Shown here in pieces: positions 42,223 to 49,609 of a stretch of 64,000 nucleotides of DNA (positions within the stretch are counted from its first letter, which is position 1; each line of letters opens with the position of its first letter). Source of the DNA: Nitrobacter sp039808345. Lineage in GTDB: Bacteria > Pseudomonadota > Alphaproteobacteria > Rhizobiales > Xanthobacteraceae. The position numbers were made by a program, and so were the translations under genes. The notes under the pieces are model-generated. The model worked only from the letters and a program-made list of their open reading frames with translations. It did no database searches and had not been told where the DNA came from. The DNA is taken from contig NZ_CP181167.1 of the NCBI RefSeq assembly GCF_047824785.1, positions 62,001 through 126,000 of the forward strand. Direction: 5' to 3'.

Positions 42223-42330
42223 ATCCTGACCATCGTGATCCAGCCGCCGCGCGATGCCGACCGGCTCAAATCCAATCCGCTTGGAATCTACGTGAATGCG
42301 ATTTCGTGGTCGCGGGAGATGGGCCAATGA
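42223..42330 (+). pseudogene. trbF: trbF 3' end, truncated by IS21
   Basis: Starting at the IS edge, the frame reads LTIVIQPPRDADRLKSNPLG followed by IYVNAISWSREMGQ and a stop at 42328-42330. This is the C-terminus of TrbF, a VirB8-like inner-membrane component of the mating channel. The stop overlaps the trbG start (ATGA), the normal trbF-trbG arrangement. The other ~85% of trbF and everything upstream (trbB-trbL) is missing. Confidence 0.85.
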
Positions 42331-43280
42331 GCAAGGCTTTCCGCAAACCCGCATTCGCCGCCGTCATCCTGTCGGCGACCGCGCTGGCCGGCTGCGCAAC
42401 CTACAAGCCGCCGCAAATCAGCTACGACGCCAACGTGCCGCCGTTGCCGGCGATCCCCGCGGCCGTCACCGACGACCGGCCGCGGCCGCTGCATATCCCG
42501 CCCGCCTGGACCGTCGCGCGTGGCGGCCAGACCGCCAGCACGGCGACGGGCCGTGTCGAGAGCGCCAACGCCGCCGCCCGCGTGCAGCCACGCCGCGAAG
42601 GCTACTACAACGCCATCCAGATTTATCCGTGGTCGGAAGGCGCGCTCTATCAGGTCTATGCCGCGCCCGGCCAGATCACCGACATTGCGCTTGAACCGGG
42701 CGAGAGCCTGACCGGCGCGGGGCCGATTGCGGCCGGCGACACCGCACGATGGGTCATCGGCGACACCGAGAGCGGCAGCGGCACGACCCGCCGCGTCCAT
42801 ATCCTTGTGAAGCCGACCCGGCCGGACCTCACGACCAATCTTGTCGTGACCACAGACCGCCGCACCTACATGCTCGAGCTGCGATCCGGGCAGAAGCCCT
42901 ATATGCCCGCCGTGGCCTGGGCCTATCCGCAGCCGCCAGCCGGACAGCGGCAGGCCGTGCCGGCAGCGCCCGTCATTCCGACCGTCGCCGCGCGCAACTA
43001 TCGCTATGGCCTGACCGGCGACAATCCGCCGTGGAAGCCCATCGCCGTCTATGACGATGGCAGGCGAGTCTATGTCGAGTTTCCGGCCGGCATCGTCCAG
43101 GGCGAAATGCCGCCGATGTTCGTCATCGGCCCGGATGGCGAAGCGCAGATCGCCAACAGCCGCATCTATCGAAACATCCTGATCGTGGACCGCCTGTTCG
43201 GCGCGGCCGAGCTGCGCCTTGGCGGTGGCAAGAGCCAGCAGACCGTCAGGATTGTCCGCACGGACGGGAGGCCATCATGA
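42327..43280 (+). CDS. trbG: P-type conjugative transfer protein TrbG (VirB9-like)
   Basis: A 317-aa outer-membrane-complex component. The start MSKAFRKPAFAAVILSATAL is followed by AGCATYKPP, a lipobox-like signal end. The VirB9/CagX domain covers the rest: YNAIQIYPWSEGALYQVYAA, GDTARWVIGDTESGSGTTRR, TTDRRTYMLELRSGQKPYM, NYRYGLTGDNPPWKPIAVYD and NRIYRN-like IANSRIYRNILIVDRLF. Start and stop overlap trbF and trbI by ATGA. Confidence 0.93.
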   Translation: MSKAFRKPAFAAVILSATALAGCATYKPPQISYDANVPPLPAIPAAVTDDRPRPLHIPPAWTVARGGQTASTATGRVESANAAARVQPRREGYYNAIQIYPWSEGALYQVYAAPGQITDIALEPGESLTGAGPIAAGDTARWVIGDTESGSGTTRRVHILVKPTRPDLTTNLVVTTDRRTYMLELRSGQKPYMPAVAWAYPQPPAGQRQAVPAAPVIPTVAARNYRYGLTGDNPPWKPIAVYDDGRRVYVEFPAGIVQGEMPPMFVIGPDGEAQIANSRIYRNILIVDRLFGAAELRLGGGKSQQTVRIVRTDGRPS

Positions 43281-44437
43281 GCGAGAATGAAACGAACGCC
43301 GCACCGATGCGGCTTCGCGCGGAAGCCCCGCGCGTCACCCGTCTGTCGCGCAAGATGATCGCCAGCGTCGGCGCTGTCGCGCTCGTCGGAATCGGCGGCG
43401 TATTGATCTACGCGCTCCAGACCCGCGACGGCGGCAAGGGCGGCGAAGAACTTTATTCAACCAGCAACCGGCAAACCGCCGATGGGCTTGCCGGATTGCC
43501 GAAGGACTATACCGGCCCGATCCTGGGGCCGCCGCTGCCGGGCGACCTTGGCCGCCCGATCCTCGACGCGCAGAACAGGGGCCAGCCTGTCGTGCCGCCG
43601 ACAATCACCACGCCGGCCGTGGATCGAGCCGAGGAACGCAGGCTCGCCGAGGAAGAAGCCGCGCGCACCAGCCGCGTGTTCTTCCAGACCGAGGCGCGCA
43701 CAGGCAGCCCGGCCGCGATGCCGGGCGGCGCGACCACACCAGGGCTTCCCGGCCTCGACCTTACCGGCCTGACAGGGCAGCCCGGCCAGCAGACCGCGCA
43801 GGACAAGCAGCTTGCTTTCCTCAATGCACCCGTCGATCGCCGCACCACATCGACGGATCGCGTCATGGCTCCGGCATCGCCCTTCGTGCTCCAGGCTGGG
43901 GCCGTGATCCCGGCCGCGCTCATCACCGGCATCCGTTCCGATCTTCCGGGGCAGATCACCGCCCAGGTGACGGAGCCGATCTATGACAGCCCGACCGGCC
44001 GCATCCTGCTCGTGCCGCAGGGGACGCGGATTATCGGCCAGTATGACAACGCCGTGCAGTTCGGCCAGCGCCGCGTGCTGCTCGTCTGGAATCGCCTCAT
44101 CATGCCGAACGGCCGCTCTATCGTGCTGGAGCGGCAACCCGGCGCGGACAGCCAGGGCTATGCAGGGCTTGAGGATGGCGTCGATTATCATTGGTGGGAT
44201 TTGGCGAAGGCCGCCGGCCTCTCGACGCTGCTTTCGGTCGGAGCCGAACTTGCCGTTGACGACGACGACCGACTGTTGCGCGCCATCCGTAACGGGGGCC
44301 AGGACACCATCAACGACGCCGGCCAGCAGATCATCCGCCGCCAGCTCAACGTCGCGCCGACACTGACCATTCGGCCGGGCTTTCCCGTCCGCGTCATCGT
44401 CACCCGCGATCTTGTGCTCGAACCCTACAGGAGTTGA
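43277..44437 (+). CDS. trbI: Conjugative transfer protein TrbI (VirB10-like)
   Basis: A 386-aa protein that spans the envelope in the type IV channel. One N-terminal membrane helix (KMIASVGAVALVGIGGVLIY) is followed by a Pro-rich periplasmic linker and the VirB10 beta-barrel domain: SPFVLQAGAVIPAALITGIR, YDSPTGRILLVPQGTRIIGQ, LPNGRSI-like MPNGRSIVLERQPGADSQGY and FPVRVIVTRDLVLEPY. It appears complete. Confidence 0.93.
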   Translation: MSENETNAAPMRLRAEAPRVTRLSRKMIASVGAVALVGIGGVLIYALQTRDGGKGGEELYSTSNRQTADGLAGLPKDYTGPILGPPLPGDLGRPILDAQNRGQPVVPPTITTPAVDRAEERRLAEEEAARTSRVFFQTEARTGSPAAMPGGATTPGLPGLDLTGLTGQPGQQTAQDKQLAFLNAPVDRRTTSTDRVMAPASPFVLQAGAVIPAALITGIRSDLPGQITAQVTEPIYDSPTGRILLVPQGTRIIGQYDNAVQFGQRRVLLVWNRLIMPNGRSIVLERQPGADSQGYAGLEDGVDYHWWDLAKAAGLSTLLSVGAELAVDDDDRLLRAIRNGGQDTINDAGQQIIRRQLNVAPTLTIRPGFPVRVIVTRDLVLEPYRS

Positions 44438-44439
44438 CC

Positions 44440-44658
44440 ATGACCAAGCTGAAACTCGGCGCGCTCGCCGACGACAAGCCCGTCAAGGTGTCGCGGGAGT
44501 TGCCCGCAACGCTCTTTCGCGATTTGCAGCTTTACGGGCGCTTGCTGGCAGAGGCGGGACAGCCGCCAATCGAACCGGAAAAGCTCATTGTGCCGATGCT
44601 GGAACGCTTCCTCGCGACGGATCGAGAGTTTCAGAAAGCCCGCCGCGCGGCCGGCTGA
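44440..44658 (+). CDS. DUF2274 protein of Trb-type elements
   Basis: A 72-aa protein, MTKLKLGALADDKPVKVSRE..., that follows trbI by 2 nt with GGAG upstream. DUF2274 genes are regular partners of trbI in alphaproteobacterial integrative elements. The sequence suggests a small helical, perhaps DNA-binding, protein (ELPATLFRDLQLYGRLLAEA). Function unknown. Confidence 0.85.
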   Translation: MTKLKLGALADDKPVKVSRELPATLFRDLQLYGRLLAEAGQPPIEPEKLIVPMLERFLATDREFQKARRAAG

Positions 44659-44662
44659 CCCG

Positions 44663-44694
44663 CTGGCGGCACCCGACAGCAGGGGTGCCGCCAG
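44663..44694. terminator. Strong hairpin after DUF2274 gene
   Basis: ctggcggcaccc pairs perfectly with gggtgccgccag around gacagcag (12 bp). There is no T-run, so it may be a Rho-independent-like end, an RNA stabiliser or a recombination remnant. Confidence 0.5.
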
Positions 44695-44804
44695 CACCAC
44701 AGCGCGAATGCGGCACGCTACAGGCCGCCGACACCCCTCCATGCTTCGCCTAATTCCGAGGCTTCCACCCGCCCGGAATCCCACAGCGAACCACGGAGGA
44801 TTCC

Positions 44805-45122
44805 ATGCGCGCAAAGCATCACCGCACCATGAGGGGCCGCCCGCGACAGCCCGCCCCGAAGACGCTCCCCGATGATCTTTTTGATTACGAAGACGGTCCT
44901 GATCCAGCGAGCCGGACGCGGCGCGACGACACGCCGCTTCTCGGCCCGGATGGACAGAGGATGCGCGTCACCGACGATTGGCCCGACTACGTTCCCATCA
45001 CAGAGGCCGAAATCCAGGTGTTCGAGCGTTGGTTCGGGGATGTGTTCGACGAGTTGCTAAGTCCGAAAAGATCACAAGAGGGCTTGCTTATCTTATCAGA
45101 AATTGATAAGAATAAGCCATGA
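44805..45122 (+). CDS. Uncharacterised 105-aa island protein
   Basis: MRAKHHRTMRGRPRQPAPKT is a basic start followed by an acidic middle (LPDDLFDYEDGPDP) and YVPITEAEIQVFERWFGDVF. A strong cggagg site precedes ATG 44805, and the stop overlaps the next gene (ATGA). I do not recognise a family; coupling to the TumE-like gene suggests a shared transcript. Confidence 0.65.
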   Translation: MRAKHHRTMRGRPRQPAPKTLPDDLFDYEDGPDPASRTRRDDTPLLGPDGQRMRVTDDWPDYVPITEAEIQVFERWFGDVFDELLSPKRSQEGLLILSEIDKNKP

Positions 45123-45472
45123 GCGAGGATCGTGATCCGAACCTCGACACGCTTCTGGACCTCGACGGCCAGGTCCTCGTTGTCGATCCCGAAGGCGGCC
45201 ATTGGGTGAAATTCGTTGTCACCCGCGTTCCGGCATCGCCGGAGAAGCCGCACGGCCTCGATTACTCGCTCACGCTTCATGGGCCTTCGGGCGAACGGCT
45301 GGTTGGCTTCGACAACGCCCATCCGGTCGGCCGAGGCAGGCGCGGCGAACCGCTGGACCATCGGCATCGTCTCCAGACCGTGAAGCCTTACGCCTACGAG
45401 GATGCGGCCACATTGCTGGCCGACTTCTGGCAGGCGGTGGACGCGGTGTTGAAGGAGCGAGGCGTGATATGA
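45119..45472 (+). CDS. TumE/DUF6516-type protein, candidate toxin
   Basis: A 117-aa protein: LDTLLDLDGQVLVVDPEGGH, WVKFVVTRVPASPEKPHGLD, YSLTLHGPSGERLVGFDNAH and DHRHRLQTVKPYAYEDAATL. This pattern matches what I know as the TumE (DUF6516) family, annotated as the toxin of a toxin-antitoxin pair. It overlaps the next gene, a winged-helix protein, by ATGA, as such pairs do. The toxic activity is not evident from the sequence. Confidence 0.7.
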   Translation: MSEDRDPNLDTLLDLDGQVLVVDPEGGHWVKFVVTRVPASPEKPHGLDYSLTLHGPSGERLVGFDNAHPVGRGRRGEPLDHRHRLQTVKPYAYEDAATLLADFWQAVDAVLKERGVI

Positions 45473-45867
45473 CGACATTGAAAGTCGGGATTGCCGACTA
45501 CGAAGAAATGAAAGCCCGCACGATGCGGATTGCCAAGGGCGAGGAAAGGCCCGCGCCGGGCGATCCGAAGGTGTGGTTCACCTCGACAGAATCCTTCGCC
45601 AAGGTGCTGTCGGCCGGGAACCGCGAATTGCTTCGCGTCATTGCCGAGAAGGCCCCGGCCTCGCTGGAGGAACTGTCCGAAATCACCGGCCGGGCCATAT
45701 CCAACCTGTCGCGCACCATGAAGACGATGGAGAGCTACGGTCTGATCCGCTTGGAGAAGGGCCAGGGTCGTCGTCTCGCGCCCAAGGTCGTCCATGACCG
45801 TGTGGAATTGGCGTTGCCCCTGATCGACCGCGCCAAGCCGAAGAAGGCTATGGGAGGCCGCCCGTGA
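45469..45867 (+). CDS. Winged-helix transcriptional regulator, candidate antitoxin
   Basis: A 132-aa protein: MTTLKVGIADYEEMKARTMR at the start, a MarR/ArsR-like winged helix with LRVIAEKAPASLEELSEITG and RAISNLSRTMKTMESYGLIR, then a basic tail (LALPLIDRAKPKKAMGGRP). It resembles the HVO_A0114-type DNA-binding proteins that accompany DUF6516. It starts within the stop of the TumE-like gene and its own stop overlaps the recombinase GTG (GTGA), so toxin, antitoxin and recombinase were one transcript. Confidence 0.75.
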   Translation: MTTLKVGIADYEEMKARTMRIAKGEERPAPGDPKVWFTSTESFAKVLSAGNRELLRVIAEKAPASLEELSEITGRAISNLSRTMKTMESYGLIRLEKGQGRRLAPKVVHDRVELALPLIDRAKPKKAMGGRP

Positions 45868-46342
45868 ACATTCATACCCCTACCGTCACCACTACCCGCG
45901 CGGCGCTCTATCTTCGCGTCTCGACGGCCCGTCAGGCGGAGCATGACGTGTCGATTCCCGACCAGCGGAGGCAGGGCGAAGCCTATTGCGAGACGCGCGG
46001 CTAGCCGGACTCAAGGCTTTGCGGGATCAAGCCGCCGCCGACGCAGAGCGCACGCAGCTCGCGCTCGATAGCTCAGGCGATCAGGGCGTCAGCCCCGACA
46101 TGCTCAAGGGGTTCGCCCGCAAGGCTCGTGAACGGATACGGCTGGATGATGGCGGCTATCGCCGCGACCACCTGCGCGCCCTGGCGCAGCGCGTCGAGGT
46201 TGCCGACGACGAGGTTCGCATCATGGGATCGAAGTCGGGATTGCTGCGAACGCTGGTCGCCGCTTCGAGCGTAGAAACGGCGGCGTTCGGCGTTCATAGT
46301 TCTGTACTGAAATGGCGCACCCGACACGATTCGAACGTGTGA
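45864..46342 (+). pseudogene. Large serine recombinase with internal deletion
   Basis: The first 46 codons from GTG 45864 read AALYLRVSTARQAEHDVSIP and DQRRQGEAYCETRG, the N-terminal catalytic beginning of a serine recombinase with its Ser in RVSTARQ, then stop at 46002. From about 45998 another frame reads LAGLKALRDQAAADAERTQL through GGYRRDHLRALAQRVEVADD to a stop at 46340, which is the C-terminal end of such an enzyme. Several hundred residues between are missing. The C-terminal frame ends inside tRNA-Arg, as in recombinases that integrate at a tRNA 3' end. Confidence 0.8.
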
Positions 46343-46389
46343 CCTTTGCCTTCGGAGGGCAACGCTCTATCCAGCTGAGCTACGGGTGC
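46313..46389 (-). tRNA. tRNA-Arg (anticodon CCG)
   Basis: The reverse strand from 46389 reads GCACCCGTAGCTCAGCTGGA, with anticodon stem TTGCC/GGCAA and loop CTCCGAA, so the anticodon is CCG. The T-arm is CACACGTTCGAATCGTGT; the acceptor pairs GCACCCG/CGGGTGC, then G and an encoded CCA at 46315-46313. All stems pair. The recombinase reading frame runs into its 3' end from the left. Confidence 0.93.
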
Positions 46390-46489
46390 AAGGGTACCCC
46401 ATTTAGCCGATTGAAGTGACGCCGGCAACGGCCAGCAGGCCGGTTCTGAGCTTAAAACGTTCTATTAGAGGTTGCGTGCCCCCTCAGAC

Positions 46490-46524
46490 AAAGGTCACAC
46501 GTTCGAATCGTGTCGGGTACGCCA
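46490..46524 (+). repeat. Inverted copy of the tRNA-Arg 3' end (att-like)
   Basis: aaaggtcacacgttcgaatc continuing gtgtcgggtacgcca equals the last 35 nt of tRNA-Arg (46347-46313 reversed) except gtac for gtgc. Weaker similarity continues upstream (tagag ... gccccctcagac) into the anticodon and D-arm region. It points opposite to the tRNA gene. Confidence 0.85.
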
Positions 46525-46535
46525 AATGCCGCCGA

Positions 46536-46664
46536 TTACGGAGAGCTTTCGATCAGCGCGCGATAGGACGGCGTGATCCGGTAGGCCACCTTGATCGTCG
46601 CCGCATCGCCGGGCTGGCCATAAATGGCCTCGAGCTGCTCGATCGTCTCGATGGCGGTCACCAC
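46536..46664 (-). pseudogene. FMN-binding PPOX-family protein, N-terminal fragment
   Basis: From GTG 46664, with AAGGAGA upstream, the frame reads VVTAIETIEQLEAIYGQPGD and KVAYRITPSYRALIESSP, then stops at 46536. This is the start of pyridoxamine-5'-phosphate-oxidase-like proteins, where ESSP is normally followed by FxxLAT. The ~150 remaining residues are gone, cut next to the att-like repeat. Confidence 0.65.
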
Positions 46665-46734
46665 AATTTCATCTCCTTGCGTCGGCGCTTTCCGCCGTGG
46701 ATGGGCCCGGACGGGTTATCATCCTATACAGCTA

Positions 46735-47415
46735 GAGCGTATCCTGTGATTGATGAATCGATTGTGATGTGACGTCTGGGCTCTGTGCTGATTCGACATC
46801 CGCCTTGCAGGAGGTGAAGATGGGAAAGGCATTGAGCGGGGATCTTCGGTCGCGTGTCGTGAAGGCGTCGGACGAGGGCATGTCGGCGCGGCAGGCCGCG
46901 GCCCGGTTCGGGGTTGGGATATCGAGCGCGATCCGATGGATTGCGCGGGCAAAGATCGGCGAGTTGATGCCCCGCCCGCAAGGTCGTCGCCGTGCTTCCA
47001 GTCTCGATGTGCATGAAGCCTTCATCGTGGGGCTGATCGAGGAGCGCAAGGACATCACGCTGAACGAGATGGTGGAGCGGCTTGCCATCGAGCAGTCTAT
47101 GAAAATCAGCCGAAGCGCCTTGAGCGCCTGGTTTCGCGGGCACGGCTGGACGTTCAAAAAAGGTCCGCACATGCACTGGAGCAGGACCGCCCCGACATTC
47201 TGAGGCGTCGGCAGGCCCGGTTCGAGGGTCAGCTCGATCTCGACCCGGCGAAGCTCGTCTTCATTGATGAGACCGGCCTCTCCACGAAGATGACGCGCCT
47301 GCGCGGACGAGCGCCGCTCGGTGGGCGTTGCCGGGCCGGCGTGCCGCATGGGCACTGGAAAACCACCACCTTCACCGGCGCGCTGCGGCTGGGGAGCAAC
47401 TTTCAAAGGCCATGA
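46735..47415 (+). mobile_element. IS630-family element, truncated
   Basis: The left part of an IS630 element begins near agagcgtatcctgtgattga (46735), a typical terminal sequence. The transposase breaks off and no right end is found; hipBA-linked DNA follows. Confidence 0.65.
46820..47415 (+). pseudogene. IS630 transposase, frameshifted and truncated
   Basis: MGKALSGDLRSRVVKASDEG through the helix-turn-helix SARQAAARFGVGISSAIRWI to WFRGHGWTFKK is frame 1 (stop 47203). At the aaaaaagg run (47156-47163) the -1 frame continues RSAHALEQDRPDILRRRQAR and KLVFIDETGLSTKMTRLRGR (first catalytic Asp), ending FTGALRLGSN-FQRP at 47415. Some IS630 elements use programmed frameshifting on such A runs. The second and third acidic residues are missing, so the enzyme cannot be active. 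Confidence 0.8.
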
Positions 47416-47712
47416 TGAGCAATCACCCATGCGTCTATGGGTCGACTTTAGTTCGTTGTTGATCGAAGGATGTGGACGAAAGGCTGGGGGACCAGGCTAC
47501 CGTGGCTTAGGCGGGGTAGCGCGCCGGCGTCCCTGTCAGCTGCGTCACGGATCGTCACCAATTAACGTTCACTTTCTCAGTCACTATAGCATATTTAGGT
47601 AGCGTATGTGAACATTAAGTTCACAAAATCGAGTTGCCGCCTTATTTTAATGTTCATTTTCACGTACGATACTATCTGTAAAGTATGCATATGTGAACAT
47701 TAGGAATGACAG
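47416..47712. other. hipBA control region
   Basis: About 300 nt without a gene; the right half is AT-rich and holds the operator-like repeats listed separately. The left half (47416-47520) is unassigned. Confidence 0.5.
47566..47702 (+). promoter_or_regulatory. HipB operator cluster upstream of hipBA
   Basis: A perfect palindrome tgtgaacattaagttcaca lies at 47607-47625. Related half or full sites are at 47566-47572 (cgttcac), 47648-47664 (taatgttcattttcacg) and 47692-47702 (tgtgaacatta). The last is 10 nt from the hipB start codon, so binding there would block initiation. Confidence 0.75.
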
Positions 47713-48078
47713 ATGCAGCCCGTTTCACCGCTGCCGATCCCCGCCCGCCGGGCCCTGCGCAAGCTGGGGCAGGACCTGCGCGACGCCCGTCGCCGACGGA
47801 GAATACCTATGGCGCTGCTGGCGGAGCGCGCCCGCATCAGCCGCACGACCCTGACGAAGGTCGAAAAGGGCGACGAATCCGTGGCTCTCGGTATCTATGC
47901 GGCGGTGCTGTACGCCCTCGGGCTTGTGGATCGCCTGGCTGTGCTTGCCGACGCAACCGAGGATGCGATAGGCCGCGCGATCGACGAACGTAGTCTGCCG
48001 AAACGCGTACGCCTGCCGCGCAGCGGCGCGGCCCGTAAAACTGAGGGCCAGCCAGCCGGCGGAGACAGGCATGACTGA
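47713..48078 (+). CDS. hipB: HipB-type XRE-family antitoxin
   Basis: A 121-aa helix-turn-helix protein: RRALRKLGQDLRDARRRRRI, then MALLAERARISRTTLTKVEK GDE, the XRE recognition helix. YAAVLYALGLVDRLAVLADA closes the DNA-binding fold and a basic tail follows. It overlaps hipA by 8 nt. In HipBA pairs HipB binds HipA and represses the operon through sites such as those upstream. Confidence 0.88.
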   Translation: MQPVSPLPIPARRALRKLGQDLRDARRRRRIPMALLAERARISRTTLTKVEKGDESVALGIYAAVLYALGLVDRLAVLADATEDAIGRAIDERSLPKRVRLPRSGAARKTEGQPAGGDRHD

Positions 48079-49318
48079 CCGCCAAGTCCATGTCTACGCC
48101 GATCTCAACGGTGCGACGCATGTCGTCGGCCAGCTCTATGCGCACCATAACAAGGGCAAGGAGACGGCGAGCTTTGAATACGAGGCCGCGTGGCTCGAAA
48201 ACCCGCAGCGCTTCTCGCTCGAACCAGCGCTCAGTCTCGGCCTGGGGCAGTACGACACGCCCCGCAGCCTGCTCGGTGCGATCGGCGATTCCGCGCCGGA
48301 TCGCTGGGGGCGGACTCTGATGAAGCGTGCCGAGGCCCACAGGGCCGGAGCGGAGAAGACGAAGCCCCGCACGCTGTACGAGGTCGACTATCTACTCCGT
48401 GTCAACGACGAGACGCGCCAGGGCGCTTTGCGCTTTGCAGACAAACCTGGTGGGCCGTTTCTGGCGCATGACGGCGCTCCTGTCCCCCCGCTCATTAACC
48501 TTCCCAAACTCCTCTCCGCGGCTGACGCGCTACTGGCTGACGCCGAAACAGCGGCAGAATTGAAGCTGCTGCTGGCTCCCGGCTCCTCACTCGGGGGTGC
48601 GCGCCCCAAGGCTTCTGTCCGCGAGAAGGACGGGCAACTCGCGATCGCCAAGTTTCCGAAGAAGGACGACGAGTACGCCGCCGTCGAATGGGAGTTCGTG
48701 GCGCTGGACCTCGCAAAGCGCGCCGGCATTAATGTCCCTGCTTTCAGGATAGAGAGGATCGTTGGTCGCGCCGTCCTTATCCTCGATCGCTTCGACCGCG
48801 CCAGCGGCACGCGCATCCCGTTCCTCTCCGCGATGAGCATGATCGGCGCCAGCGACAACGAATCCCACAGCTACCTCGAATTGATGGACGCGCTGCGCCA
48901 ATACGGCGCCGCGCCAGCGACGGACGGTCCCGAACTCTGGCGCCGCATCGTGTTCAGCATCCTGATCTCCAACACTGACGACCATTTGCGCAATCACGGT
49001 TTTCTCTATGAGGGGCAGAAAGGCTGGCGCCTTTCGCCCGTCTACGATGTCAACCCGACGCCTGTGGAAGTCAAAGAGCGCGTCCTGACGACGGCGATTA
49101 GTGAGAATGACGGCATGGCGTCGCTCGATCTCGCCCTGTCGGTGGCAAGAGAATTCGGGCTGAAGGCAACGGAAGCCCGGCAGGTCGCCGCCGAGGTCGG
49201 CACCGCCGTCGCCACATGGCGTGCCGCTGCCAAGGCTGCCAACATCGGGAAAGCCGAGATCGACCGCATGGCCTCGGCCTTCGATCATGACGATCTGCAG
49301 CGGGCGCTGCCTAGCTGA
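48071..49318 (+). CDS. hipA: HipA-type serine/threonine kinase toxin
   Basis: A 415-aa protein. The N-terminal subdomain has SFEYEAAWLENPQRFSLEPA, GAIGDSAPDRWGRTLMKR and YLLRVNDETRQGALRF. The kinase part has the P-loop-like APGSSLGGARPKASV (about 170), the lysine in LAIAKFPKKDDEYAAVEWEF, the catalytic ILISNTDDHLRNHGFLY (about 300), and LSPVYDVNPTP in place of the DFG-like motif. All key residues are present, so it should be active. HipA kinases modify targets such as glutamyl-tRNA synthetase and cause persistence; this target is not known. Confidence 0.9.
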   Translation: MTDRQVHVYADLNGATHVVGQLYAHHNKGKETASFEYEAAWLENPQRFSLEPALSLGLGQYDTPRSLLGAIGDSAPDRWGRTLMKRAEAHRAGAEKTKPRTLYEVDYLLRVNDETRQGALRFADKPGGPFLAHDGAPVPPLINLPKLLSAADALLADAETAAELKLLLAPGSSLGGARPKASVREKDGQLAIAKFPKKDDEYAAVEWEFVALDLAKRAGINVPAFRIERIVGRAVLILDRFDRASGTRIPFLSAMSMIGASDNESHSYLELMDALRQYGAAPATDGPELWRRIVFSILISNTDDHLRNHGFLYEGQKGWRLSPVYDVNPTPVEVKERVLTTAISENDGMASLDLALSVAREFGLKATEARQVAAEVGTAVATWRAAAKAANIGKAEIDRMASAFDHDDLQRALPS

Positions 49319-49454
49319 ATGCTCTGCACGTCAGCCGGCAAAGACCGGCAATCGGGCCCGGTCTCGCCGTGCTAAAGTCGAGCGCTTGAGACACCGCCGC
49401 ATTCGGGACAATCCGCATCTGTAAGCCGCGCTGACAGCGACATGTATACTTGCA

Positions 49455-49595
49455 TCATGGGATTGAAGTTGGAGCCTTTACGAACGTGGATATCAGGTGC
49501 GGCCTCATGAAGATTTTCGCAGAGCGGTCGCCGGCAGCGACCGCTGCCTGTTCAACCCACGCATCGATCATATCGGCCACGGTGTTTTCATCCAT
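49455..49595 (-). CDS. Small ORF downstream of the FMN reductase gene
   Basis: A 46-aa frame, MDENTVADMIDAWVEQAAVA... ending LISTFVKAPTSIP. It starts 15 nt after the upstream stop in the same direction. The first 33 residues look helical and protein-like, the end does not, so it may be a truncated gene. Not recognised. Confidence 0.3.
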   Translation of the reverse strand: MDENTVADMIDAWVEQAAVAAGDRSAKIFMRPHLISTFVKAPTSIP

Positions 49596-49609
49596 GAGGG
49601 CATAGGGGG

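Noticed and set aside
44663..44694. Possible origin of transfer at the 12-bp hairpin
   Set aside because: A lone hairpin without a relaxase gene or nick-site consensus is not enough.
46416..46772. 118-codon plus-strand ORF across the tRNA copy
   Set aside because: It overlaps the inverted tRNA end and is antisense to the PPOX fragment, which has a better start and ribosome-binding site.
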